A program made the translations under genes and the position numbers. This document shows positions 1 through 7,382 of a stretch of 8,276 bases of DNA, piece after piece. The DNA comes from Sulfuritalea sp. GTDB lineage: Bacteria > Pseudomonadota > Gammaproteobacteria > Burkholderiales > Rhodocyclaceae. The stretch covers positions 1 through 8,276 of the forward strand of contig JADJQA010000048.1 of assembly GCA_016712985.1 (NCBI GenBank). The letters are read 5' to 3'. Numbering within the stretch: the stretch's first letter is position 1; each line of letters opens with the position of its first letter. A model generated the notes under the pieces. That model worked only from the letters and a program-made list of their open reading frames with translations, had not been told where the DNA came from and did not search any database.

Positions 1-72
1 TCATAAATCGGGGTTTCCCACGGGGTCGGATTCACAACCCGTCGATTTTATTAATACCTGAATTTTTCCGTC

Positions 73-104
73 AAAATGCCGAGTACCGTAATCAGTGTTT
101 CGGG
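73..104 (+). repeat. Probable left terminal inverted repeat of the IS
   Basis: The segment contains CGAGTACCGTAATCAG and ends in GGG. It pairs imperfectly with the reverse complement of the segment just after the transposase stop: shared CGAGT, then ATC.G.GTT..GGG after a 2-base gap. It lies 36 bases upstream of the transposase start. The match is gapped, so the exact outer base is uncertain. Confidence 0.35.
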
Positions 105-139
105 CGGTTTCCGGCCTGCTTTTTGCGTTACGCTTGGGC

Positions 140-1953
140 ATGTTCATCCGTACCACCCCACCCGCAACAGCACGACGGGCGAAACCTATATCACCCACCG
201 CCCGGTGGAAGCCGCCGTGTCGGCGGCAAGTACGACAGGTCACCCTGCTCAATCTCGGACGCCATTTCCCTCTGGCCAAAGGAACGCTGGCCGGATCTGT
301 GCGCGCCTCAGGCCGGCTCTTGTCCGGGCAGCAGGCACTGATGCCGATGGCGGTTATGGAGAGCGTGGGCGGTACGCCCAGCATTGTTTTGCCCGGCTGG
401 TAGCCCAAGGCGGCGCAGCGACGTCGTCAGTACGGCAACCGCCGCGCCAGCCGCGTCCCGGCCGCCGCCTTTGTCGAGGTCGATCCGGACGGCATGGAAT
501 TCAGCCAGCCGCGCTCCATCGGCGTTGAGCACGTCGCCCTGGCGGCGATGCGCGAACTGGCCTTCGAGCCGCTGCTCGATTCGCTGGGGATCAACGGCGT
601 AATGCGCACCGCCATTGTCGGCTCGATCATCGCCCGCATGGCGGTACCGGGGTCGGAGTTGGCCAGTCATCGCTGGCTGACGGCAACGAGCGGTCTGGGC
701 GATCTGCTGGAGGTGGATCTGGCGGCGCTGCCCTTGTCGCGCCTGTATCGCGCCTCGGACCTGTTGATGAAGCACCGCGAGGAGATCGAGACCCGGCTGT
801 TTGCCCGGATCGAAACGCTGTTCGGTCTGGAGGCGAGCGTGACGTTGTGCGACCTGACCAACACCTATTTCGAAGGCGCGGCGGCGGCAGATCCCAAGGC
901 GGCACGAGGCCGTTCGAAGAAGCGCAGTGACCTGCCCGCTGCTGACCCTGGGCGTGGTCTGTGGCGGCACTCCATCCGCCGCTCGCGGGTCTTCGCCGGC
1001 AATGCGGTGGAGTGCCGTACCTTGGAGGGAATGCTGATCGGTCTGGCGGCGCCGGCCGGAGCTTTGGTGATCATGGACCGGGGCATTGCCACGGCAGCGA
1101 ATCTGGTGTGGCTTGTGGAACACGGGTATCGCTATCTGGTGGTGAGCCGCGAGCGCGAGCGTCGCTTTGACGCTGAGGGGGCGATTGATCTCGTGTCCGC
1201 CGGTGAGGAGACAATCCATGTGGTGCGGGAACTCTCCGAGGATGGACAGGAGGTGCGGCTGCATTGCCGTTCGCCCGGTCGGGCGCAGAAGGAGACCGGG
1301 ATCATGACGCGCTTCTGCACCGCTTCGAGGCGGGCCGGAAGAAACTGGCCAATGGACTGACGACCGCGCGTGGGGAGAAGCGTCGGATCACCTTCAGGAA
1401 CGCATCAGACGTCTGAAGGCGGCCAGTCGCGGTGCGGGACAGCATTACACGGTGACTCTGGAGACCGATGCGGCTGGCCAGGCGGTCACGGCGTTGCGCT
1501 GGGAGAAGACGCCTGTCCCCGGCACGATGCTGACCGATCCGGGGGTCTATTGTTTGCGCAGCAACGAACTCTCCTGGGATGCCGAGCGGTTGTGGCGTAC
1601 CTACATGATGCTGACGGATCTTGAGGCGGTGTTCCGCAGCCTGAAGGGGAACTGGGGTTGCGTCCGATCTTCCATTCGAAGGAGGAACGCTCCGACGGCC
1701 ATCTGTTCATCTCGGTGCTGGCCTATCAACTCGTCCAGACGATTCGCCGGCGCTTGAGGGCCAGGGCATCCCGACTCCTGGTCCGGTTGCGCGAGGTGCT
1801 GGCGGTGCAGCGCCGCGTCCACGGCCAACTTCGTGCGGAGGACAACCGCACCTTGCATGCGCAAGGCCGCGCCCCGAGCCCGATCTCCTGCAGATTTATG
1901 ATGCTCTTGGCCTGGCTCACCCGGCCGGAGGTGTTCAGAAACTGATCTCCTGA
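140..1953 (+). pseudogene. IS1634 family (IS4 superfamily) DDE transposase, many frameshifts
   Basis: This enzyme would cut and join the IS ends. The start at 140 gives MFIRTT; after a frame change it reads TGETYITHR, then LLNLGRHFPLAK, the N-terminal pattern of IS1634 transposases. From 494 one frame is open to 1360. It contains the first catalytic aspartate in CDLTNTYFEG (about 849-878) and the second in VIMDRG (about 1068-1085). The catalytic glutamate lies in LTDLEAVFRSLKG (about 1610-1650), and the frame then shifts into LRPIFHSKEERSDGHLF and on to the ending IYDALGLAHPAGGVQKLIS at 1953. I count at least eight frame changes, including near 175, 225, 285, 935, 960, 1312, 1390, 1655 and 1760. 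Rejoined, it would be about 600 residues, normal for the family. As read it cannot make an active transposase. Family assignment is secure; whether the breaks are natural is not. Confidence 0.85.
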
Positions 1954-1955
1954 CT

Positions 1956-1990
1956 CCCCACAACGCAGATGTAGTGCCACTCGCGAAATT
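1956..1990 (-). repeat. Probable right terminal inverted repeat of the IS
   Basis: It begins 3 bases after the transposase stop and reads CCCCACAACGCAGATGTAGT followed by GCCACTCGCG. The reverse complement carries the CGAGT core found at the left end. It is followed by a run of T and then at once by the ligase reading frame, so it marks the junction between the IS and the biosynthetic cluster. Confidence 0.4.
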
Positions 1991-1993
1991 TTT

Positions 1994-3739
1994 TTGGTGC
2001 ATCTGCTTGATGCTTCGAGAGTTTTTGAGACGGCCGACAAACATGGGCTACGGCTCCGATCCGGTCGTCGTCGCGTCCCTGCGCGTCTCCGCCGGCTTTG
2101 TCGCCGAAGCGGCCGAAAAGATGACCCGTGTCAGCCAGGCCTGCGCGGCCTGGTTTGCACCGCCCGCGACCGAAGGGCCCGTCGATGAAGCGGCCGTCGG
2201 ACGCTTCATCGCTCATTGGGCCCTCGCGGCGCTGAATGAATTCGGCGGAGGACTCACGACGGCGCTCGTGATCCAGACCACGGACGACATCAGGGTCGCG
2301 CTCGGCTTCTACCATCGAAGCTCTCGTTCGACGCCCTCGCGCTCGCGGCGCACAACTGCTCGCGGACGTCGACAGACTCCTGCAAGCGGGTTCGCCGGAA
2401 GCCCTTCAGCGGTTTTGGCAGGCATGCCAAACGATCAACGGACTACCAGGCCCGGTTCTGATCGACTATGCGCGGAAGCACGACCTGCCCTACCGACGGC
2501 ACGTGCCGGGAACGCTGCTTATGGCAGTTCGGCTGGGGTGGGCGCTCGAGATCTTTTTCGAGTCGTCGCCCATGGGAGACTCCGCGCGAAAGGTGATCCT
2601 GGGCCCGCGACAAGGCGCTGAGCAAGCAGATCTTCCCGCGCGCTCGGCGTCCCTACGGCGCCGAGCACGATCGTGCGGTCGGAAGCGGAACTTGAGCAAG
2701 CCATGCGGACGGTCGGCTTCCCCTGCGTGACGAAGCCCCTCGATCGCGGCCGCAGCCGAGGCGTGACGACGGACATACGCGACCACGGACAGTTGGTTCA
2801 AGGCTTCCGCGAGGCCGCAAAAACACGGTGGGCAGCATCATGATCGAGCGCTACGTCGAAGGCGAGGTGCACCGGCTGGTCGTCGTCCGTGGCCGGCTCT
2901 GGAAAACCATCCGTCGGGATCGTCCGTATGTCGTGGGCGACGGCCGGTCGACGCTGCTGTCGCTCACCGAAGCCCGCAACGAGCCCCTCCGCCGGCAGAC
3001 TCGCCCAGGGGTTTCGTTGGCCCCGTCCGCTTCAGTCGAATTTCCGGTCCGTGTTGCGCCGGCAGGTTTCGGTCGGAGGATATCCCGGCTGCCGGCGTCG
3101 GGTCCGCCTGCTCGACATCCCGCTGCTTTCGGCCGGAGCTGCCTACTGCGACGTGACCGAGCAGGTACACCCGACGTGGCCGTCATGGCCGAGGCGCTCG
3201 CCCGGGCGTTCGGCGTGGCTGCTTCTGGATTGGACTACATTACAACCGACATTGGCCGCTCCTGCTTCGAGCAGGGCGCCTTCATCGAGATCAACCTCAC
3301 CCCGGCCTGCGCGTGCCGCTGATGGCGGGCGTTCCGGCCGAGGAGATCGCCCGCACCATCCTTGGTGACCGCCCGCGCGCCTGCCGTACCGCTCGTCATA
3401 GCGCCGGCGGCGGACCATGAAGCGATCCGGGCCCGACTTCCGCTCGCGCCCTCGGTCGGCTGGGCCTGCGGTGGGCGCACGGGTCTGGGCTCACTAGCAT
3501 TTCCCGACGTCCTTGCTTCCGTCCATCAGGCAATGGACCGGCTCGTCAAGCACCCCGACGTCGCCTCTCTTATACTCGTCGCCGATCCAGCGCAGCTAAG
3601 CGAAGGCCTGCCGGCCGGGCGCACCAGTCGGACAATTGTGCTCGCCTCCGCATGCCTCGATCCGACATGGAGGGAAGTCGCGAGGAGTCATGCCGATCAA
3701 CTGGTGGAGATCGCCGACCACGCCACCCTCCGCTGGTAG
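1994..3739 (+). pseudogene. Cyanophycin-synthetase-like ATP-grasp ligase with vestigial Mur-ligase tail, frameshifted
   Basis: It would form amide bonds between amino acids with ATP in the cytoplasm. Pieced together across frames it has three parts. An N-terminal region runs from VHLLDASRVFETADKHGLR (from 1997) to RFWQACQTINGLPGPVLIDYA and RRHVPGTLLMQFGWG (to about 2540). An ATP-grasp domain follows: RDKALSKQIF, ALGVPTAPSTIVRSEAE, FPCVTKPLDRGRSRGV (about 2718-2765), MIERYVEGEVHRLVV (2840 on), CDVTEQVHPD and FIEINLTPG (about 3281-3310). These match the cyanophycin synthetase ATP-grasp, with the nucleotide-binding lysine in TKPLD and the metal-binding EIN. A tail of about 125 residues (3362-3739) looks like a shrunken Mur-ligase domain without a P-loop. 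Rejoined length is about 580 residues, against roughly 870-900 for full cyanophycin synthetase. Frame changes lie near 2055, 2315, 2350, 2524, 2636, 2822, several at 2990-3180, 3305 and 3370. The start is unsure because the gene begins at the IS edge (TTG 1994 or GTG 1997) and may be 5'-truncated. Confidence 0.75.
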
Positions 3740-3784
3740 GCCGTTCTGCGTCCGCGAGGACGGCAGGGACATGGCCGAGATGGA

Positions 3785-3870
3785 TCTACCAGAGCCAACT
3801 GAAGACGCTATAGCGGTTCTCGCCGCCGATCGTCGCAACCTGGTCCCAGACCGCTTCGTCGATTCGCCGC
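3785..3870 (-). pseudogene. DUF2867 domain relic, antisense between ligase and BKACE genes
   Basis: On the minus strand the segment reads IDEAVWDQVATIGGENRY, then SVFSWLW and a TAG stop. The intact DUF2867 gene further right reads SPEAVWDQVAAIGGENRY, then YVYNWLW. At DNA level 3791-3860 aligns without gaps to 6061-6130 with about 57 of 70 bases equal. The match fades on both sides: beyond the stop nothing resembles the rest of DUF2867, and the upstream side reads into unrelated sequence. It is therefore a short remnant, not a gene. It fills most of the 200-base gap between two plus-strand genes. The sequences differ enough that it comes from a paralog or related strain rather than a fresh copy. 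Confidence 0.65.
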
Positions 3871-3940
3871 GGCCTTTTTGCCGGCGCCGGCGCTTCAGGC
3901 CGTGGCAGAATGCTCTTACCGCTTTCTCGTGCCCGTACCC

Positions 3941-4780
3941 ATGGATCCACTGATTGTCAATCTTGCCCCCAACGGGCTGGTTCCACCTCCGCGCTCAATC
4001 GCCTCATGTGCCCTTGAACGCCGAGGAGGTGGCGGCGGATTGCGCGCTCTGCCGTGCTGCGGGAGCCAGTATGCTGCACCTTCATGCGCGGGCTGCCGAC
4101 GGATCACCGAGCTGTGACCGCGCGGTTTTTGGCGAGCTGGTTGCGGCCGTCCGGGGGCGCGTGCCGGATGCGATCATCGTCACCACGACCAGTGGGCGGC
4201 GCGCCCCCGAGTTGGGCCTGCGCGCCGCCAGCCTGACTTTGGAGGGCGAGCAAAAGCCGGATATGGCAAGCCTTACCCTGGGTTCGGTGAATTTCAGTTC
4301 CGAGGCCAGCGTCAGCGCTCCGTCGACGGTCATGCGCCTCGCCGCCATCTTGCAAGAGCGAGGCATCCGGCCGGAGCTGGAAGTGTTCGATCTGGGCATG
4401 GTGAATTTCGCGAAGGTATTGATCGACAAGGGACTGATCGGACCACCTTTTTATTTCAACATCCTGCTGGGCAATCCCGGTTCCGCCCAGGCCAGCCTGC
4501 TGCATCTGGGCACGCTGGTGGCCGATCTGCCGCCGCAATCGGTTCGGGCAGTGGCCGGCATCGGTCGGCACCAGGCTTTGCCAACGCATTGGGTGTAGTC
4601 GTCGGCCATGGCGTGCGTACCGGACTGGAGGACAACTCTGGCTGGACGAAGGTCGAACTGTTCTTGCGACCAACGTGCAACTGGTGGAGCGCATCGCTGC
4701 CCAGGCGGCGGCATTTGGGACGAGCGCTGGCCAGCCCAAGTCAGGTGCGCCGCCGTCTCGGGTTGGGGCCCCGATCATGA
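3941..4780 (+). CDS. BKACE family beta-keto acid cleavage enzyme (DUF849), frameshifted as read
   Basis: Family members use zinc to turn a beta-keto acid plus acetyl-CoA into acetoacetate plus a new CoA ester; the founding member, Kce, cleaves 3-keto-5-aminohexanoate in lysine fermentation. The start at 3941 gives MDPLIVNLAPNGLVP, the expected N-terminus. One frame is clean from about 4010 to 4575. It carries the zinc-ligand HxH in MLHLHARAADGSP (about 4072-4110), PDMASLTLGSVNF, ELEVFDLGMVNF and FYFNILLGNPG. After a shift comes GHGVRTGLEDN (about 4605-4637), with the arginine and metal-binding glutamate, then ATNVQLVERIAAQ, and the normal ending SQVRRRLGLGPRS before TGA 4778-4780. Frameshifts lie near 3984, 4005, 4580, 4633 and 4720; two are explained by one missing C in a run of C. 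Rejoined length is about 280 residues, normal for the family. All known catalytic motifs survive, so the enzyme is probably real. Its substrate is unknown. Confidence 0.85.
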
Positions 4781-4878
4781 ACAAATCCCGTGTCGCCCCA
4801 CCCGGTGGCCTTGGGTACCAGCGAACATTTCACTTTCGTCGAACGCAGGACAGGCCTGCCGACAAGGCGCGGGCATGA
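4777..4878 (+). CDS. Possible 33-residue small ORF joined to both neighbours by ATGA overlaps
   Basis: Its ATG at 4777 overlaps the BKACE stop in ATGA (4777-4780), and its own stop overlaps the GNAT start in a second ATGA (4875-4878). Such junctions are typical of translationally coupled operon genes. The peptide begins MNKSRVAPPGG and is rich in arginine (6 of 33), with no membrane segment. I do not recognise it. If one C of the CCCC run near 4796-4799 is an error, the frame becomes MNKSRVAHPVALGTSEHF, then TFVERRTGLPTRRGHE, stopping at 4882. That version looks more protein-like. The nested stops may also be chance in a short spacer. Confidence 0.3.
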   Translation: MNKSRVAPPGGLGYQRTFHFRRTQDRPADKARA

Positions 4879-5345
4879 GTGAGGTCCGAATCCGCAAGAT
4901 GCGGGACGAAGATCTGCCCGCCTGCATGGCTATTTTGGAAAGTTGGAACATGGCGCCACGGCCACCTTCGGGTGACACCCCGAAGCCTGAACGTACCGGC
5001 ATCGACGTCGCCAACGGGTTCGTGGCCGAAGTCGACGGCCGCATTGTCGGTACGTGTGGCTACATTGTCCACTCGCCCGAATGCGCCGAAACCGCGAGCC
5101 TCGCCGTAGACCGCTCGTTCAAGGGTGGCGGTGTCGGCTTTCTGTTGCAGTCTGCGCGGCTTGATGAAATGCGCCGGCGTGGCATCAGGCGCGTGCGGAC
5201 TGAAACCGACCGTCCGGAGACCATCCGCTGGTATGTCGAACGGTTTGGCTATCGTATCGTCGGTACGACTCCGAAGAAGCACGCATTCAGCCTTGAGGAT
5301 GTTGATTGCTGGACGGTGCTGGAACTTGACCTGATCACGACCTGA
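4875..5345 (+). CDS. GNAT family N-acetyltransferase
   Basis: The gene is intact, 156 residues, the usual size for a single-domain GNAT enzyme that moves an acetyl group from acetyl-CoA to an amine. It opens MSEVRIRKMRDEDLPACM, a classic GNAT first strand and helix. FVAEVDGRIVGTCGYIV (residues about 51-67) forms the central strands. SFKGGGVGFLLQ (about 80-91) is the acetyl-CoA pyrophosphate loop, with lysine where arginine or glutamine is common. RRVRTETDRPETIRWYVERFGYRIVGTTP (two blocks, about 106-135) holds the tyrosine and the FGY beta-bulge typical of the fold. The frame is open upstream, but ATG 4875 gives the standard N-terminus. It lies 95 bases after BKACE on the same strand. A weak ribosome site is consistent with coupling to upstream translation. 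The acceptor substrate is unknown; the cluster suggests a small amino compound. Confidence 0.9.
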   Translation: MSEVRIRKMRDEDLPACMAILESWNMAPRPPSGDTPKPERTGIDVANGFVAEVDGRIVGTCGYIVHSPECAETASLAVDRSFKGGGVGFLLQSARLDEMRRRGIRRVRTETDRPETIRWYVERFGYRIVGTTPKKHAFSLEDVDCWTVLELDLITT

Positions 5346-5361
5346 CAGTCACGGGTCGCCG

Positions 5362-5591
5362 TCAGGAAAGCGGCCTGCCTCTTTGCGTGTCGGTACCCGA
5401 TCCCATCAGCCTGACGACCGTGCCATTGGGCCCGCGCAGTCGCCACGCCGCCTTGTGAAATGTGCAAGATCATCGCCAACCCCCTGCTGTTGGAGGCCTT
5501 CGCACTGACCACCAGGCCAAAATGCGGCCCTTTCATTTCCTGCCCAGAGGCGGGGTCGAATTGATGATACACAATTGTCCCCGCGATCGGG
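5362..5591 (-). pseudogene. PemK/MazF-like toxin remnant, frameshifted and truncated
   Basis: Read on the minus strand, it gives PDRG, then after a one-base shift IVYHQFDPASGQEMKGPHFG, then LVVSAKASNSRGLAM and ISQGG. This is the N-terminal half of PemK/ChpB/MazF mRNA endoribonucleases, which carry FDPxxGxExxGxRPxLV and end this half with PITQGG. After a second frameshift near 5425 comes NGTVVRLMGSGTDTQ, matching the middle of the family. The frame then stops at 5362-5364 without the usual VLCNQ block and C-terminal helix. Some 30-40 residues are missing, and an arginine expected before the PxLV-like part is a histidine. No antitoxin is recognisable upstream, where only about 68 bases separate it from the stop of the next gene. 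It is a dead toxin-antitoxin remnant convergent with the GNAT gene. Confidence 0.7.
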
Positions 5592-5659
5592 AGTGCAGGC
5601 GGTCAGGGCGCTTCCGTGACGACCGGCCGCATGGCGTCCCAGCCCTCGACACGAGGCAA

Positions 5660-7186
5660 TTATCCCGGCATCTCGGCTGGCAGCTCCTCCCGCTTTTCGG
5701 GACGCGTGCGCTGCGCTTCTTCGGCACGCAGTGCAATCGCTCGCGCCATGCCGTGGAAAATCAGGCCATGCGAAGGTGCGAGCGCGTACCAGTAGAGCAG
5801 GCCCAGGGGACCGGCCGGGTGCCAGTAGGCGGTCACCGTGATGCGCGCATGCGCGGGGCCCACCGGGGTGATCTCGAACTCCAGCACGCCGGCCCCCGGC
5901 GCCTTCATGCCGAAGGCCAGCGTCAGGCGCCGTGGCGGGTCGGCGCCGATGACGCGCCAGGAATCGATTGCGTCGCCGACGCGCACATCATGCGGGTCGC
6001 GCCTGCCGTGGCTGCGCCCCGGGCCGCCCAGTGCCCAGTCGATGGTCTCGCGGATGCCCCAGAGCCAGTTGTAGACGTAGTAGCGGTTTTCTCCGCCGAT
6101 CGCCGCCACCTGGTCCCAGACCGCCTCGGGCGAGGCGCGCGCGATGAACGAGCCGCTGTCGCGTTTGGCATAGAAGGCGTAGTCGGGGTTGTAGTCGCGA
6201 TACATCAGCGCGCCTTCGGTCCAGCGCGCCGCCACCGCGTGCCGCCGCTCGACCTCGAAGACCTGCTGGACGGCTTCGGCGTAAGTCAGCAGGCGCTGCG
6301 GGATCAGCGCGCGGATCTCGGTGTCATCGGCCTCGATGTGCAGCTTAGCCCGTCGATCAGGGCGCGGCCGGTGCTGGTCAGCACCGCCGTGACGATGCGC
6401 AACCAGTAGGATGACAGGCGCGGGCTGAGTACCGGCACCGCGACGATCAGCGGCGACTTGCCCACCGCCTGCCCGTATTGCAGCATCAGTTCCTTGTAGC
6501 TGAGGACCTCCGGGCCGGCGATATCGTAAATGCGCCCCTCTGCCTGCGGCTTGGCGGCCACCTCGATCAGGTAGTTGAGCACGTTGGACAGCGCGATCGG
6601 CGGAGATTTCGACTGCACCCAGCGCGGCGTGAGCATTACCGGCAGGTGGTTCACCAGATCGCGAATGATCTCGAACGAGGCGCAGCCGGGACCGACGATG
6701 ATGCCGGCACGCAGTTCGGTGACGGGGACGGTGCCGTCGCGCAGGATTTCCCCGGTGACGCGGCGTGAGATCAGGTGCCGGGAATCCGCGCCGCGCGGAA
6801 TCAGGCCGCCGAGATAGACGATGCGCTTGACGCCGGCACGCGCCGCCGCGGCGGCGAAGTTCTCCGCGCCGCGCCGCTCGATGTCCTCGAAATCGTCACC
6901 GGCGCGCATGCAATGGACCAGATAGTAGGCGACGTCCTGGTCGGCCAGCGCCGCTTCCAGCGACGCCATGTCCAGCAAGTCGGCCTGGGCCAGCTCGACT
7001 CCTTCCCAGCCGCGCGCCGCGAGCACCGCCATGGCTGCGGGCGGCGGCTCTCACCGGATAGCCGCGCGCGGCGAGCTCCACGACCAGGTTGGTGCCGATG
7101 TAGCCGCTTGCGCCCATCACGACGACCCTCGGCTTGTCGGCCTGGGCACGCTTTCGCGGCTTGGCCGCAGCGGTTTCGGTGTTCAT
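5660..7186 (-). CDS. NAD(P)-binding SDR-like protein fused to DUF2867, two frameshifts as read
   Basis: This is a two-domain protein of about 508 residues when rejoined. The N-terminal half is an NmrA/atypical-SDR Rossmann domain: VVVMGASGYIGTNLVVELAARGY carries GxxGxxG near residue 27, then YLVHCM, RAGVKRIVYLGGLIP, TELRAGIIVGPG and IYDIAGPEVLSYKELM. The C-terminal half (5660 to about 6300) is DUF2867: EAVWDQVAAIGGENRYYVY, NWLWGIRETIDWALGG, VGDAIDSWRV and AYWHPAGPLGLLYWYALAP. The substrate is unknown; such proteins are usually annotated only as SDR oxidoreductases. Frameshifts lie near 7030 and 6346. Restoring one A at the second gives LIDGLKLHIEADDTEIRAL straight into the second domain, so a sequencing error is likely. 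The ATG at 7186 is supported by AGGGAG seven bases upstream. Confidence 0.85.
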
Positions 7187-7193
7187 GAACTGA

Positions 7194-7199
7194 CTCCCT
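7194..7199 (-). promoter_or_regulatory. Ribosome binding site of the SDR/DUF2867 gene
   Basis: AGGGAG on the minus strand lies seven bases before ATG 7186. It fixes the start of the SDR/DUF2867 reading frame. Confidence 0.7.
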
Positions 7200-7227
7200 G
7201 ACTGGTGCTTGAAAACTTGGTTAACCG

Positions 7228-7364
7228 CTCTCGACGCAGAGGACGCAGAGGCGCAGAGTACGCAGAGAAGAACAAGACCAATTCTCGATCACGTGAGCCC
7301 CGCCTTTCTCCATGACTGCTTTTCCTCTGCGCCCTCTGCGCCTCTGCGTCCTCCGCGTTGAAAG
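7228..7364. repeat. Large intergenic inverted repeat made of 9-base GCAGAGGAC-like units
   Basis: The left arm (7228-7270) contains ACGCAGAGGACGCAGAGG, then CGCAGAGTACGCAGAG. The right arm (7319-7364) is its imperfect reverse complement, holding CCTCTGCGCCCTCTGCGCC then TCTGCGTCCTCCGCGTT. The arms of about 43-46 bases could form a long hairpin with a loop of about 48 bases. Within each arm the motif CGCAGAGG recurs roughly every 9 bases. From memory, very similar GCAGAGG repeats occur between genes in many unrelated bacteria; the function is unknown. It fills most of the gap between the SnoaL-like gene and the SDR/DUF2867 gene and could end transcription between them or protect mRNA ends. No protein coding is supported here. 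Confidence 0.85.
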
Positions 7365-7382
7365 TGCTTGCGTGTTCCTGCT

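Larger units (their letters stand above)
73..1990 (+). mobile_element. IS1634-type insertion sequence, frameshifted
   Basis: The element consists of one transposase reading region (140-1953) bracketed by imperfect inverted ends. The left end (about 73-104) and the reverse complement of the right end (about 1956-1990) share the core CGAGT and, after a 2-base gap, a stretch with about 10 of 14 matches ending in GGG. The transposase stop is only a few bases inside the right end, as is usual for compact IS elements. Both outer edges sit in T-rich tracts (about 62-67 and 1987-1995), which could be a target duplication but are too simple to prove it. The family call rests on the transposase; the exact ends are inferred. 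Confidence 0.7.

Noticed and set aside
1..72. Less GC-rich left flank that might hold a promoter or the lost 5' end of the ligase gene
   Set aside because: It has stops in the relevant frames and no convincing -35/-10 pair; nothing specific can be supported.
308..1264. Long minus-strand open frame of 318 codons opposite the transposase
   Set aside because: It is antisense to clear transposase motifs, has a composition typical of a GC-rich shadow frame, and shows no recognisable domain.
3596..3953. Overlapping frames on both strands between the ligase and BKACE genes
   Set aside because: The plus-strand frame mirrors the shadow of the DUF2867 relic and the minus-strand frame overlaps the ligase tail. 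Neither shows conserved protein features.
5341..5366. Possible terminator hairpin CCTGAC...GTCAGG after the GNAT gene
   Set aside because: The stem is only 6 base pairs with a 14-base loop and no T-run follows, so it is too weak to call.
5462..6409. Plus-strand open frame of 315 codons
   Set aside because: It is antisense to the DUF2867 domain, whose conserved motifs are clear on the minus strand.
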